From: Ruegeria lacuscaerulensis
Lineage (GTDB): Bacteria > Pseudomonadota > Alphaproteobacteria > Rhodobacterales > Rhodobacteraceae
DNA: 64,000 nucleotides
Assembly: GCF_013033355.1 (NCBI RefSeq)
Contig: NZ_WQDY01000013.1
Location: 83,313 to 147,312 of the forward strand
Reading direction: 5' to 3'
Shown here: positions 28,571 to 36,380 of the stretch, in pieces
Layout of the letters: the number at the start of each line of letters is the position of its first letter
Position numbering within the stretch: the first letter of the stretch is position 1
Notes under the pieces: model-generated
What the model was told of the DNA's origin: nothing
The model's database searches: none
What the model saw: only the letters and a program-made list of their open reading frames with translations
Translations under genes and position numbers: made by a program

Positions 28571-29188
28571 ATGTCTGAAACCGCAGCCATTCTGCGCACA
28601 GGTCGCAAATTCGATCAGGTTCTGAAAGGCGCGCGAGAAGTCTTCATGGCCGATGGTTTCGAAGGTGCAAGCGTTGATGACATCGCCCGCGTTGCCGGCG
28701 TCTCGAAGGCAACACTTTATAGTTACTTCCCCGACAAACGCCTTTTGTTCATGGAAGTTGCCCAAACCGAATGCACACGTATGGCCGAGCATGTGGTGTC
28801 CCTGGTCGATGACTCACTTCCGGCACGCGAAGTCATGATGATCACGGCCAAACAACTGACGGCCTTCTTGGTCTCAGATTTTGCGCAGCAGGTTTTTCGC
28901 ATTTGCGTGGCCGAACGCGACAGGTTCCCAGAACTGGGCGAAGCATTCTACGAGGCCGGACCAAAACACGGCACCGGCCACATCGCCGAGTATCTGCAAA
29001 AAGCGGTAAACAAAGGGGAACTGCTTATTGACGATGTTCAACTTGCTGCTGAACAATTCTCGGAATTGTGCAAGGTGCGGATTTGGACATTGTCGGCCTT
29101 TGGTATTCAGACAAGCTTCTCACAAAACGAAATTGATGAAATAGCTTCGCAAGCAGTCGACATGTTCATGGCGCGGTACGGTGCATGA
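28571..29188 (+). CDS. TetR-family transcriptional regulator
   Basis: A 205-residue regulator. The N-terminal helix-turn-helix (about residues 15-60) contains AREVFMADGFEGASVDDIARVAGVS and ATLYSYFPDKRLLF, textbook TetR. The C-terminal ligand-binding domain is of the AcrR_C type. The ATG at 28571 has a GGGAGAGAG ribosome site. It is divergent from the AEC carrier and lies just before the GH13 phosphorylase. An 11-base sequence (CTGAACTGACC) occurs both upstream (28523-28533) and downstream (29203-29213) of the gene. Confidence 0.9.
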   Translation: MSETAAILRTGRKFDQVLKGAREVFMADGFEGASVDDIARVAGVSKATLYSYFPDKRLLFMEVAQTECTRMAEHVVSLVDDSLPAREVMMITAKQLTAFLVSDFAQQVFRICVAERDRFPELGEAFYEAGPKHGTGHIAEYLQKAVNKGELLIDDVQLAAEQFSELCKVRIWTLSAFGIQTSFSQNEIDEIASQAVDMFMARYGA

Positions 29189-29320
29189 CGACCGGGCACA
29201 ACCTGAACTGACCAAAATTTAAGCACTTGTTTCAACATCCTGCACAGCGCCGTCCTTAGATTTGACAGGTTGCGCGTTCTGAAGAACCCTTGATCACAGC
29301 AAGCTAAGGGTATTCGACCA

Positions 29321-31066
29321 TTGACCAGTGACTCCAACAGTTTTTCGCGCCGGTTGGGCGAGTTGCTCGACCGGATTTATCCGGATCACGATCAGGTCGC
29401 ACTCGCCGAGCAGATTACACAGGCATTTTGGCCATCGCAAACGCACCGACGCAGACAAGGTCGCAAGCCGGGGAACAAGTTATGGTCGGAAAAAGACAGC
29501 GTCTTGATCACCTATGGCAACTCGATCGAAGATCAGGTCCACAAGCCCCTTGACCTGCTGCACGACTTTTTGGTGCGACATCTAAGTGGGGTGGTCAACG
29601 GTGTGCATATCCTGCCGTTTTTTCCATTCACCTCCGATGACGGTTTTGCAGTCTCAGACTACTACAGCGTCAGTACTCAGCTTGGGGATTGGCCTGATAT
29701 CACCCGTATCGCCACTGATTTTCATCTGATGTCCGATCTGGTCCTGAACCATGTGTCCAGTCAGGGCAGCTGGTTCACAAACTACTTGCAGGGCAAAGCG
29801 CCACATGATCGGTTTTTCTTTGAAGCCTCTCCCGAAGACGACCTGTCGCAAGTTGTCAGGCCGCGCACCACGCCCTTGCTGCGGCAAGTCGAGACCAGCA
29901 CAGGTGAAAAATACGTCTGGTGCACATTTTCCCACGATCAGGTCGACCTGGATTTCTCAAATCCCGCAGTTCTGATCGAAATGCTGCGGATCATACGACT
30001 CCACATCGACAAAGGCGTTCGTATTCTGCGCCTTGATGCGGTTGCTTTTGTTTGGAAGGAAATTGGAACAAACTGTATTCACCTGCCTCAAACCCATGCC
30101 ATCGTGCAGCTGCTGCGACTGCTGTGCGACTATGCGACCGAAACGCTGGTTCTGTTGACGGAAACCAATGTACCCCGGACCGAGAACCTTAGTTATTTTG
30201 GCAACCGGAACGAGGCGCACGCGGTTTACAATTTCCCTCTGCCACCGTTGGTCCTGCACGCGCTGCAATCAGGCACAGCGCAATTTCTACGCGAATGGCA
30301 GGCCGCCATGCCCCCGGCGCAATTGGGTTGCGCGTATCTGAACTTTACCGCCTCTCACGACGGTATCGGGATGCGCCCTGCTGAGGGACTGCTGCCGCCG
30401 GACGAAAAAGACCGCATGATCGACACGGTCCGCAGGATCGGAGGGCTGGTCTCGATGCGCGCACTGCCGGACGGGCGGGAAGAACCCTACGAGCTGAACT
30501 GCGGTTATTTTGAAGCCATGACCGAGACATTTCACGGCCCCGATCAATACCATCTGGCGCGTTTCATCTGCTCGCAGACCATCGTGATGTCGCTAGAGGG
30601 GATACCAGCCTTCTACATTCATTCCCTGTTGGCCACGCCGAATGATCACGAGGCGGTCGAACGGCGCGGCATGAACCGGGCGATCAACAGGCATCGCTGG
30701 CACTATCCCGATTTGTTGGCACGTCTGGCAGATCCGGGGTCAAATCAGGCGCTGGTGTTGTCGGAGCTGTCCAAACGTCTGCGCCTGCGGTCGCAGCAAC
30801 CGGCGTTTCACCCTAACGCCACGCAGTTTACTCTGCGGCTAGATGATCGCGTCTTTGGCATCTGGCGGCAGAGTCTGGATCGCAGCCAGTCGATCTTTGC
30901 GCTGCACAATGTCTCGGCCGAGCAGGTCCATGTCAGCCCCGCCGAGATCAACATGATCGCCGAAGAGGTCTGGACCGACGCATTGACGGGCGAAATCCTT
31001 ACCACCAACGGTCCCGACATAGTACTGGCCCCATATCAGTGTCGTTGGATCACGAACGCGGGCTGA
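29321..31066 (+). CDS. GH13_18 sugar phosphorylase, probable glucosylglycerate phosphorylase
   Basis: A 581-residue cytoplasmic alpha-retaining phosphorylase related to sucrose phosphorylase. The nucleophile aspartate is in ILRLDAVAFVWKE, the acid/base glutamate in LLTETNVP, and the stabilising aspartate in FTASHDGIGMRP. Its length (sucrose phosphorylases are about 490) and the VYNFPLPPLVL segment point to the glucosylglycerate/YcjM branch, which splits glucosylglycerate to glucose-1-phosphate and glycerate. The start is TTG after AAGGG; no other start precedes the conserved region. It converges with gpgS, with a 17-base 3' overlap, and that neighbourhood supports the substrate. Confidence 0.82.
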   Translation: MTSDSNSFSRRLGELLDRIYPDHDQVALAEQITQAFWPSQTHRRRQGRKPGNKLWSEKDSVLITYGNSIEDQVHKPLDLLHDFLVRHLSGVVNGVHILPFFPFTSDDGFAVSDYYSVSTQLGDWPDITRIATDFHLMSDLVLNHVSSQGSWFTNYLQGKAPHDRFFFEASPEDDLSQVVRPRTTPLLRQVETSTGEKYVWCTFSHDQVDLDFSNPAVLIEMLRIIRLHIDKGVRILRLDAVAFVWKEIGTNCIHLPQTHAIVQLLRLLCDYATETLVLLTETNVPRTENLSYFGNRNEAHAVYNFPLPPLVLHALQSGTAQFLREWQAAMPPAQLGCAYLNFTASHDGIGMRPAEGLLPPDEKDRMIDTVRRIGGLVSMRALPDGREEPYELNCGYFEAMTETFHGPDQYHLARFICSQTIVMSLEGIPAFYIHSLLATPNDHEAVERRGMNRAINRHRWHYPDLLARLADPGSNQALVLSELSKRLRLRSQQPAFHPNATQFTLRLDDRVFGIWRQSLDRSQSIFALHNVSAEQVHVSPAEINMIAEEVWTDALTGEILTTNGPDIVLAPYQCRWITNAG

Positions 31067-32279
31067 ATTCGTCCAGATCGTCGGAAACGGCGGCTTTCAG
31101 ACGTAGCAGAAACTCTGGATCAGCCGAATGCACGCGGTTCCACGTGGGGATGAAGGGTGTCTCATGCGGGTTGTCCAGAAATATTTGCCCGGCACGGATG
31201 ATGTTCTCGGCGAACAGCTCGATGGATTTCTCTTCCTTGTGACGATCCAGTTCCAGCCCGTTCATCTTGGCGTCAGTATAGTAACCCTCGAGCAGATCCA
31301 GCGCCGAACGGTAATAGGTCGCCTTGAGTGTGCGGAAGGTGTTAGGCGTGAACACCGTGCCGTCAGCGGCCAATTTGCGGAAGATCGCCTTGCAGATATC
31401 CGTGGACATACGCGACAACCCCCGATTTGCGTCCTCGGGTGATAAGTCCTGATGCTTGTGGTCATAGTTATCGGCAATTTCGACTTGGCAGACGGATTTC
31501 GGAGCCAGATTACGCCACGCCTCGGACAACACGCCGATCTCAAGCCCCCAATCCGAGGGGATACGCAAGTCGGGCAGGGTAGGGGTGCGGATGGCGAATT
31601 CGCCCGACAGCGGATAACGGAAACTGCGCAGGTAATCGAGGTAATCCCGGTCGCCAATGACCTTTTTCAGCGCAATCAGCAGCGGACTTACCAACAGGCG
31701 CGTGACGCGGCCGTTCAGCTTGCCGTTGCCGACGCGGGGATAGAACCCCTTGGCCATCTGAAAGGGAAAAGTCGGGTTGACCACCGGATAGACCAGCCGG
31801 TCCAACATCTCGCGGTTATAGGTGACGATATCACAATCATGGATCGCCATCACCGAACTGTCGGCGCAGGCCAGAAGATAACCGATGCAGGACCATACGT
31901 TTTTGCCTTTGCCCGGCTCTTGCGGGGCCAGACCCATTTCACGCAGATGGGATTCCAGCGCGGTCAGGCGGGGGCTGTCATTCCAGATGACCGCATGGTT
32001 TTGCGGCAGATCGGCAAAGAAGGTTCGGGCACGGCGGTACTGATCCTCATCCGCTTGATCCAGCCCGATGATGATCCGGTGGAGGTAAGGCACCTGTGCC
32101 AGCTCATTTAGAATTCCGGTCAGCGCATGGCCTTCCAGTTCGGAATAAAGGCAAGGCAGAATGAGAGTGATTTTTCGGGTCTCGGCAAAAACCGAGATCT
32201 CATGCGTCAGATGCCCGGCCGGTCGGCTGCGCAAATTATGCAGCGTCGTGATGTTTCCGTTCTGATGGAAATCTGCCAT
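31050..32279 (-). CDS. gpgS: Probable glucosyl-3-phosphoglycerate synthase
   Basis: A 409-residue family 2/81-type glycosyltransferase with a GT-A fold. The nucleotide-sugar site starts near ITLILPCLYSELEG, the metal-binding DxD motif is AIHDCDIVTYN, and GDRDYLDYLRSFRYPLSGEFAI and PSDWGLEIGVLSE are conserved acceptor/donor segments in GpgS proteins. It should join glucose from an NDP-glucose to 3-phosphoglycerate. The phosphatase gene lies 16 bases upstream in the same direction, and the degradative phosphorylase converges on it. Mannosyl transfer is a less likely alternative. Confidence 0.8.
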   Translation of the reverse strand: MADFHQNGNITTLHNLRSRPAGHLTHEISVFAETRKITLILPCLYSELEGHALTGILNELAQVPYLHRIIIGLDQADEDQYRRARTFFADLPQNHAVIWNDSPRLTALESHLREMGLAPQEPGKGKNVWSCIGYLLACADSSVMAIHDCDIVTYNREMLDRLVYPVVNPTFPFQMAKGFYPRVGNGKLNGRVTRLLVSPLLIALKKVIGDRDYLDYLRSFRYPLSGEFAIRTPTLPDLRIPSDWGLEIGVLSEAWRNLAPKSVCQVEIADNYDHKHQDLSPEDANRGLSRMSTDICKAIFRKLAADGTVFTPNTFRTLKATYYRSALDLLEGYYTDAKMNGLELDRHKEEKSIELFAENIIRAGQIFLDNPHETPFIPTWNRVHSADPEFLLRLKAAVSDDLDEFSPRS

Positions 32280-32295
32280 ATGAAATGCCCCGTTC

Positions 32296-33060
32296 TTATC
32301 GAAGGTCCGCCGTCAGGGTCAGGATCGCATCCGACCACCCTTGCGGTCCACTCTGTTGTGTTCTGAGAACCCGCGCTTCTACCGGCGCAGGGAAAGGTGG
32401 TATGTTGGGGCCGTGCGGATTGGCGACCACGACGCCCTGATCTGCGGCCTGTATCATCTCGATATCATTGGGCGCATCACCCAGCGCAATCGTGCGGACA
32501 GGATGCAAATGCCGCACGACTTCACGCATCGCATCCGCTTTGGTCTGACCAAAGGAAAAAGTCAGAAACCGCCCGCCTTTTCGTGCGTAAAGCCCATGAG
32601 CGCGAGCCGCCTCTAGAAATTCTGCGAGGTATACATCAGAACCGGTCCAAACTCCGGGCTCGCTAAACTTTCGTTGACGCGCCAAGTTTGCTTGCTGGGA
32701 GCTCAACCCGGTTTTCTGCGCAACCTCATCGATCGTCATGTCGCCGAAGCCGACAAATCCCTGAGGCAGCTTTTTCAGCAAGGCGCGCAAGCGTGGATAG
32801 TCATCTTCACCCTCATCGGCATCGCCCGGCCAAAGTATTCCAGCGCCGTTTTCCACAATCGCAGGCATATCTGCCTGTCCCATATCGTCCCGTAGGGGGA
32901 TGATTTCCTGCGCTGTTTTACTGCTGGCAAGAACCACACCGGTGCCTATCTCAGCAAGGCGTTTCAATCCCGGCTTGGCGGCGGACCAACTATAGTTGTT
33001 GTGGTCCAGTAACGTCCCATCCAAATCAGAAAACACCAGTATAGGCAGCGGGCGTTTCAT
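32296..33060 (-). CDS. gpgP: Glucosyl-/mannosyl-3-phosphoglycerate phosphatase (HAD family)
   Basis: A 254-residue HAD phosphatase of the mannosyl-3-phosphoglycerate phosphatase type. Motif I is VFSDLDGTLLDH, the cap is of the C2 kind, and motif IV is TIALGDAPNDIEMI. The segment VVLASSKTAQEI and the IVENGAGI stretch are diagnostic of the MpgP/GpgP group. It dephosphorylates the product of the adjacent synthase, giving glucosylglycerate, a compatible solute also made under nitrogen limitation. It is the first gene of the gpgP-gpgS unit. Confidence 0.86.
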   Translation of the reverse strand: MKRPLPILVFSDLDGTLLDHNNYSWSAAKPGLKRLAEIGTGVVLASSKTAQEIIPLRDDMGQADMPAIVENGAGILWPGDADEGEDDYPRLRALLKKLPQGFVGFGDMTIDEVAQKTGLSSQQANLARQRKFSEPGVWTGSDVYLAEFLEAARAHGLYARKGGRFLTFSFGQTKADAMREVVRHLHPVRTIALGDAPNDIEMIQAADQGVVVANPHGPNIPPFPAPVEARVLRTQQSGPQGWSDAILTLTADLR

Positions 33061-33194
33061 CTCGGGCTTAAGTCAATTCGTTGTATCATCCCCTGAAACG
33101 GTAAAATCCCGCTTTGTGGGATGTAAATCCATTCTGTCGAAATTCCGGTCAATTGAGTTGCCCGCGCCCAAAAATTAGGCGCGGGCGATCTGGC

Positions 33195-34565
33195 TTACTC
33201 GATAAATGTCTTAGCAAGACGGTCACTGATAGGTTGAGCCAGATAGGCGAACACTGCTCGTTCGCCTGTGTTCACAAACAGATCGGCGGGCATTCCCGGC
33301 ACGAGGTCCAGCGCCGTTACAGCGATGGGCTGCCGGGCGTCGAGTTTGACGCGTGCCTTGTAGTATGCTTCGCCAGTGCGGTCGTCTTCCAGCGCGTCAG
33401 CCGAGATATCAAAGATCTCGCCACTGGCCTCAGGCACATCGGCTTGGGCAAAGGCGGACAGACGGATACGAGTGGTCTGACCGATATAGAGCTTGTCGAT
33501 ATCACCCGTTTTTATCCGTGCTTCTACGATCAGGTTCTGATCCGCCGGAACGATGTCCATGATGGGTTCACCCGGACGGATTACGCCGCCATTGGTGGAC
33601 ACCGCAAGGTTTACGACCCGACCACTGGTTGGGGCTAGAACTTGAGTACGTTGCATCCGCGCCAGCGTTCCCGCGAACTGAGGCCGAACCAGATCAAGCT
33701 GCGCCTCAACCACAGCCAGCTCTCCGGCGATCACCTCATCACGCAGCTTCTTTTGACTCAGCAGGGACAATTCCAGTTCCTGCATTTGGTCTTCGGCCTG
33801 CGCAATCTGAGTGCGCAACGATGCATCTGCGCCGTTTAGACGCTCAAGCTCGATCTGGCGTGCGCTGACGCGCGTGACCGCGACCAAACCCTTGTCCAAT
33901 AGCTTTTGCAGGTTCGCCAACTCGACATTGGTAATGTCGATCTGATTTTTTGTACTGCGACGTTGTTCCTCAAGCCCAGCAACCTGGTTACGCAGAGCCG
34001 AGATACGCTGAGCATTGATCTGCGCCTCGGTCCGCCTTGCGCGCGCTTCGGCGTCGAATAATTGTTTTTGTGTCAGGTAAGGCGAGACCCAGTGCAAGCG
34101 ATCCATACCATCCCGATAAGCTGACATCGCAGTGGCTTCGTCGAATTGCTCCTGCCCGCTCATTTGCGCCAGTAGGCGCGCGCGGCGAACAGACAGCTCA
34201 CCCAACTGGCTACCTTGCATGCTCAGTTCAACGTCGATCTCGGTGCTGTCTAACTGAACCAAAGGTTGGCCTTGCCGCACGAATTCTCCGTCTGCCACAA
34301 GGATCGAGCGGATGATGCCGCCGTCCAGATGCTCGACCGTTTTGCGATCGCCCTCGACCACGAATGAGGCAGGGGCAACCACAGCGCCATCCAGCTTGGA
34401 CACGACCGCCCAATAGGCGCTGCCGCCTACGAAAACCGCCAGAGTGAACAGGCCGAAAAGAACATAGCGCCCGATGCCCGCCGAGGTTTCATTGATCTTT
34501 TTCAGCTGTGCCTCGTGAAAGGACACGGCGGTGTTGGATTTGGAATACTTCACCAGGTCGGTCAT
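33195..34565 (-). CDS. Type I secretion periplasmic adaptor (HlyD/PrtE family)
   Basis: A 456-residue membrane fusion protein. A cytoplasmic N-terminus and one transmembrane helix (about 33-53) precede a first lipoyl half (VVEGDRKTVEHLDGGIIRSILV), a long alpha-helical hairpin (about 120-290), the second lipoyl half (LAPTSGRVVNLAVSTNGGVIRPGEPIMDIVP) and a beta-barrel region. It should bridge the inner membrane ABC exporter and an outer membrane TolC-type channel. Its start overlaps the exporter gene stop by four bases. No TolC gene is in the window. Confidence 0.93.
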   Translation of the reverse strand: MTDLVKYSKSNTAVSFHEAQLKKINETSAGIGRYVLFGLFTLAVFVGGSAYWAVVSKLDGAVVAPASFVVEGDRKTVEHLDGGIIRSILVADGEFVRQGQPLVQLDSTEIDVELSMQGSQLGELSVRRARLLAQMSGQEQFDEATAMSAYRDGMDRLHWVSPYLTQKQLFDAEARARRTEAQINAQRISALRNQVAGLEEQRRSTKNQIDITNVELANLQKLLDKGLVAVTRVSARQIELERLNGADASLRTQIAQAEDQMQELELSLLSQKKLRDEVIAGELAVVEAQLDLVRPQFAGTLARMQRTQVLAPTSGRVVNLAVSTNGGVIRPGEPIMDIVPADQNLIVEARIKTGDIDKLYIGQTTRIRLSAFAQADVPEASGEIFDISADALEDDRTGEAYYKARVKLDARQPIAVTALDLVPGMPADLFVNTGERAVFAYLAQPISDRLAKTFIE

Positions 34566-36319
34566 TGGGCTGCTCCGCTGATCTGAGTTTCACTTGATGG
34601 GTGGGCAACCGGCTTAACCACGCTCGATTGCGTCGGGGTGTTCAAAACGTTTCGGCGGTTGACCTTCATGACATCGTCTTTTTCACCAAATTGGGTCTGG
34701 TTCCCATTGCGCAGCACCATGACCTTATTTGCCGCCTGCAATGTCGCCGGACGGTGGGTCATGACGATCGCGATTGCACCACGCGCTTGAGCCGCCAACA
34801 GCGCATCGCGCAGAGCCTGCTCGCCATCGGCATCAAGGTCCGAGTTGGGCTCATCCAGCACAAGAACGAACGGATCACCGTATAAGGCGCGGGCCAGAGC
34901 AAGACGCTGACGTTGCCCGCCTGACAGGAAAAACCCTTGACCGATGCGTGTTTCATAACCTTCCGGCAAGCTGCTGATCATCTCGTGGACCCCGGCCTCG
35001 CGCGCCGCGCGCAGCACTTCGGCGTCGTCTATCGCGGTGGAAAAACGCCCGATATTTTCACGGATGGTCCCGTCGAACAGCTCAACATCCTGCGGCAAGT
35101 AACCGATCTGTTTGCCCAAATCCTCGCCGTTCCATTTCGACATCGGGCTTCCATCCAGCAAGACCTCTCCGCGTTGAGGAAACCAGATACCGGCAAGCAT
35201 TTTACCCAAGGTGGTTTTGCCAGATCCGCTGTGGCCGATAATGGCCAGGACATCCCCGGCTTTAAGGCTGAAATCGATACTGCGGATGTTGGCATTGATA
35301 GCACGCGGCGGGCCAGCCTGCGCGATCTTGACGTCTAGGGTCTTGAAGGCTCGGGGCAGGTTCAGGTTCAGCGGCGCATCCGCGTAATCTTCGGTCAACT
35401 GCTTAAGCTTGGAATACGACCCGCGCGCAGCCAGGAAGGTGCGCCATTGGCCGATCGGTTGGTCTATGGGCGACAGCGCTCGGGCCAGAACAATAGTTGC
35501 GGCGATCATGACACCTGCGGTCGACTCGCCCGAAATAGCCAACGCAGCACCCAAACCCAAAATGGCCGATTGCAGACCCATCCGAACGGTCTTGGAAACC
35601 ACCGAAAAGCTTGCCACACGATCCGCTGCGCGTGTTTTGTAACGGTGTGCGTCCGATTGCAAAGCAGTCCAGCGACGAACCAAATCGCCCTTCATTCCCA
35701 GCGCATGAACCAGTTCAGCATTCCGGTCGCTTGTGTCGAACAGAGCGTCCGAACGACCTCGGGCCTGCGAGGCTTGCTCCATCGGACCACGCGCACGGGC
35801 GTTGTTGATCAGCGCCATGATTGTCAGAGTAACTGCTCCGACCAGACCCAGCAGGCCCAGAAGCGGATGCAAGACGTACAGGACCATCAAGTAGATCGGG
35901 ATCCATGGAGCATCGAAAAAGGCCGTTAAGGTGGTGCCCGAAATAAACTCACGAAATCCGTTGACGTCTTCGACCAGGTTTTCCCCACTGGAGGTTTCGC
36001 CCTGAACCCGACGACGCATGGCTGCGTTCAGAACCGGTGCGCCAACGCTTAATTCAAAACGGGCCGCCAAACGTCCCAGAATGCGCATCCGCATCAGATC
36101 AAGGCAGGCAATCACGACGAATACACCCGCCAGCAGCACGGAGAGTGCGATCAGCGTGTCGGCATTCTGGCTTGTCAGAACGCGGTCATAGACCTGAAGC
36201 ATGTACAGTGGCCCGGCCAGCATAAGCAGGTTCAGGAACAGGCTGAAGAAGGCGACAGCGACAAAGCCTTTGCGCAGTGACCCCCAGGCAGTTTTGACGG
36301 GATTGGCTTGCTTGAACAT
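34562..36319 (-). CDS. Type I secretion permease/ATPase (PrtD/HlyB-like)
   Basis: A 585-residue half-size ABC exporter. Six membrane helices (to about residue 310) are followed by an intact nucleotide-binding domain: Walker A IIGHSGSGKTTLGKM, Q-loop IGYLPQDVELFDG, signature LSGGQRQRLALARAL, Walker B VLVLDEPNSDLD, and the switch histidine in IVMTHRP. There is no N-terminal peptidase domain, as expected for exporters of RTX proteins with uncleaved C-terminal signals. It lies just downstream of the large RTX gene, behind a hairpin, and is coupled to the adaptor. Confidence 0.95.
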   Translation of the reverse strand: MFKQANPVKTAWGSLRKGFVAVAFFSLFLNLLMLAGPLYMLQVYDRVLTSQNADTLIALSVLLAGVFVVIACLDLMRMRILGRLAARFELSVGAPVLNAAMRRRVQGETSSGENLVEDVNGFREFISGTTLTAFFDAPWIPIYLMVLYVLHPLLGLLGLVGAVTLTIMALINNARARGPMEQASQARGRSDALFDTSDRNAELVHALGMKGDLVRRWTALQSDAHRYKTRAADRVASFSVVSKTVRMGLQSAILGLGAALAISGESTAGVMIAATIVLARALSPIDQPIGQWRTFLAARGSYSKLKQLTEDYADAPLNLNLPRAFKTLDVKIAQAGPPRAINANIRSIDFSLKAGDVLAIIGHSGSGKTTLGKMLAGIWFPQRGEVLLDGSPMSKWNGEDLGKQIGYLPQDVELFDGTIRENIGRFSTAIDDAEVLRAAREAGVHEMISSLPEGYETRIGQGFFLSGGQRQRLALARALYGDPFVLVLDEPNSDLDADGEQALRDALLAAQARGAIAIVMTHRPATLQAANKVMVLRNGNQTQFGEKDDVMKVNRRNVLNTPTQSSVVKPVAHPSSETQISGAAQ

Positions 36320-36341
36320 TTCCTTGACCCTTTCCGGTTTG

Positions 36342-36369
36342 AAAAACGGGGCAGCACGTAGCCGCCCCG
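36342..36369 (-). terminator. Terminator or attenuator between RTX gene and secretion genes
   Basis: On the minus strand CGGGGCGGC pairs with GCTGCCCCG (one G-U pair) around TACGT and is followed by five T. It sits 12 bases after the RTX stop codon and before the exporter start at 36319, so it can make the substrate mRNA more abundant than the exporter mRNA. Confidence 0.75.
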
Positions 36370-36380
36370 CTGTTGGTCAG

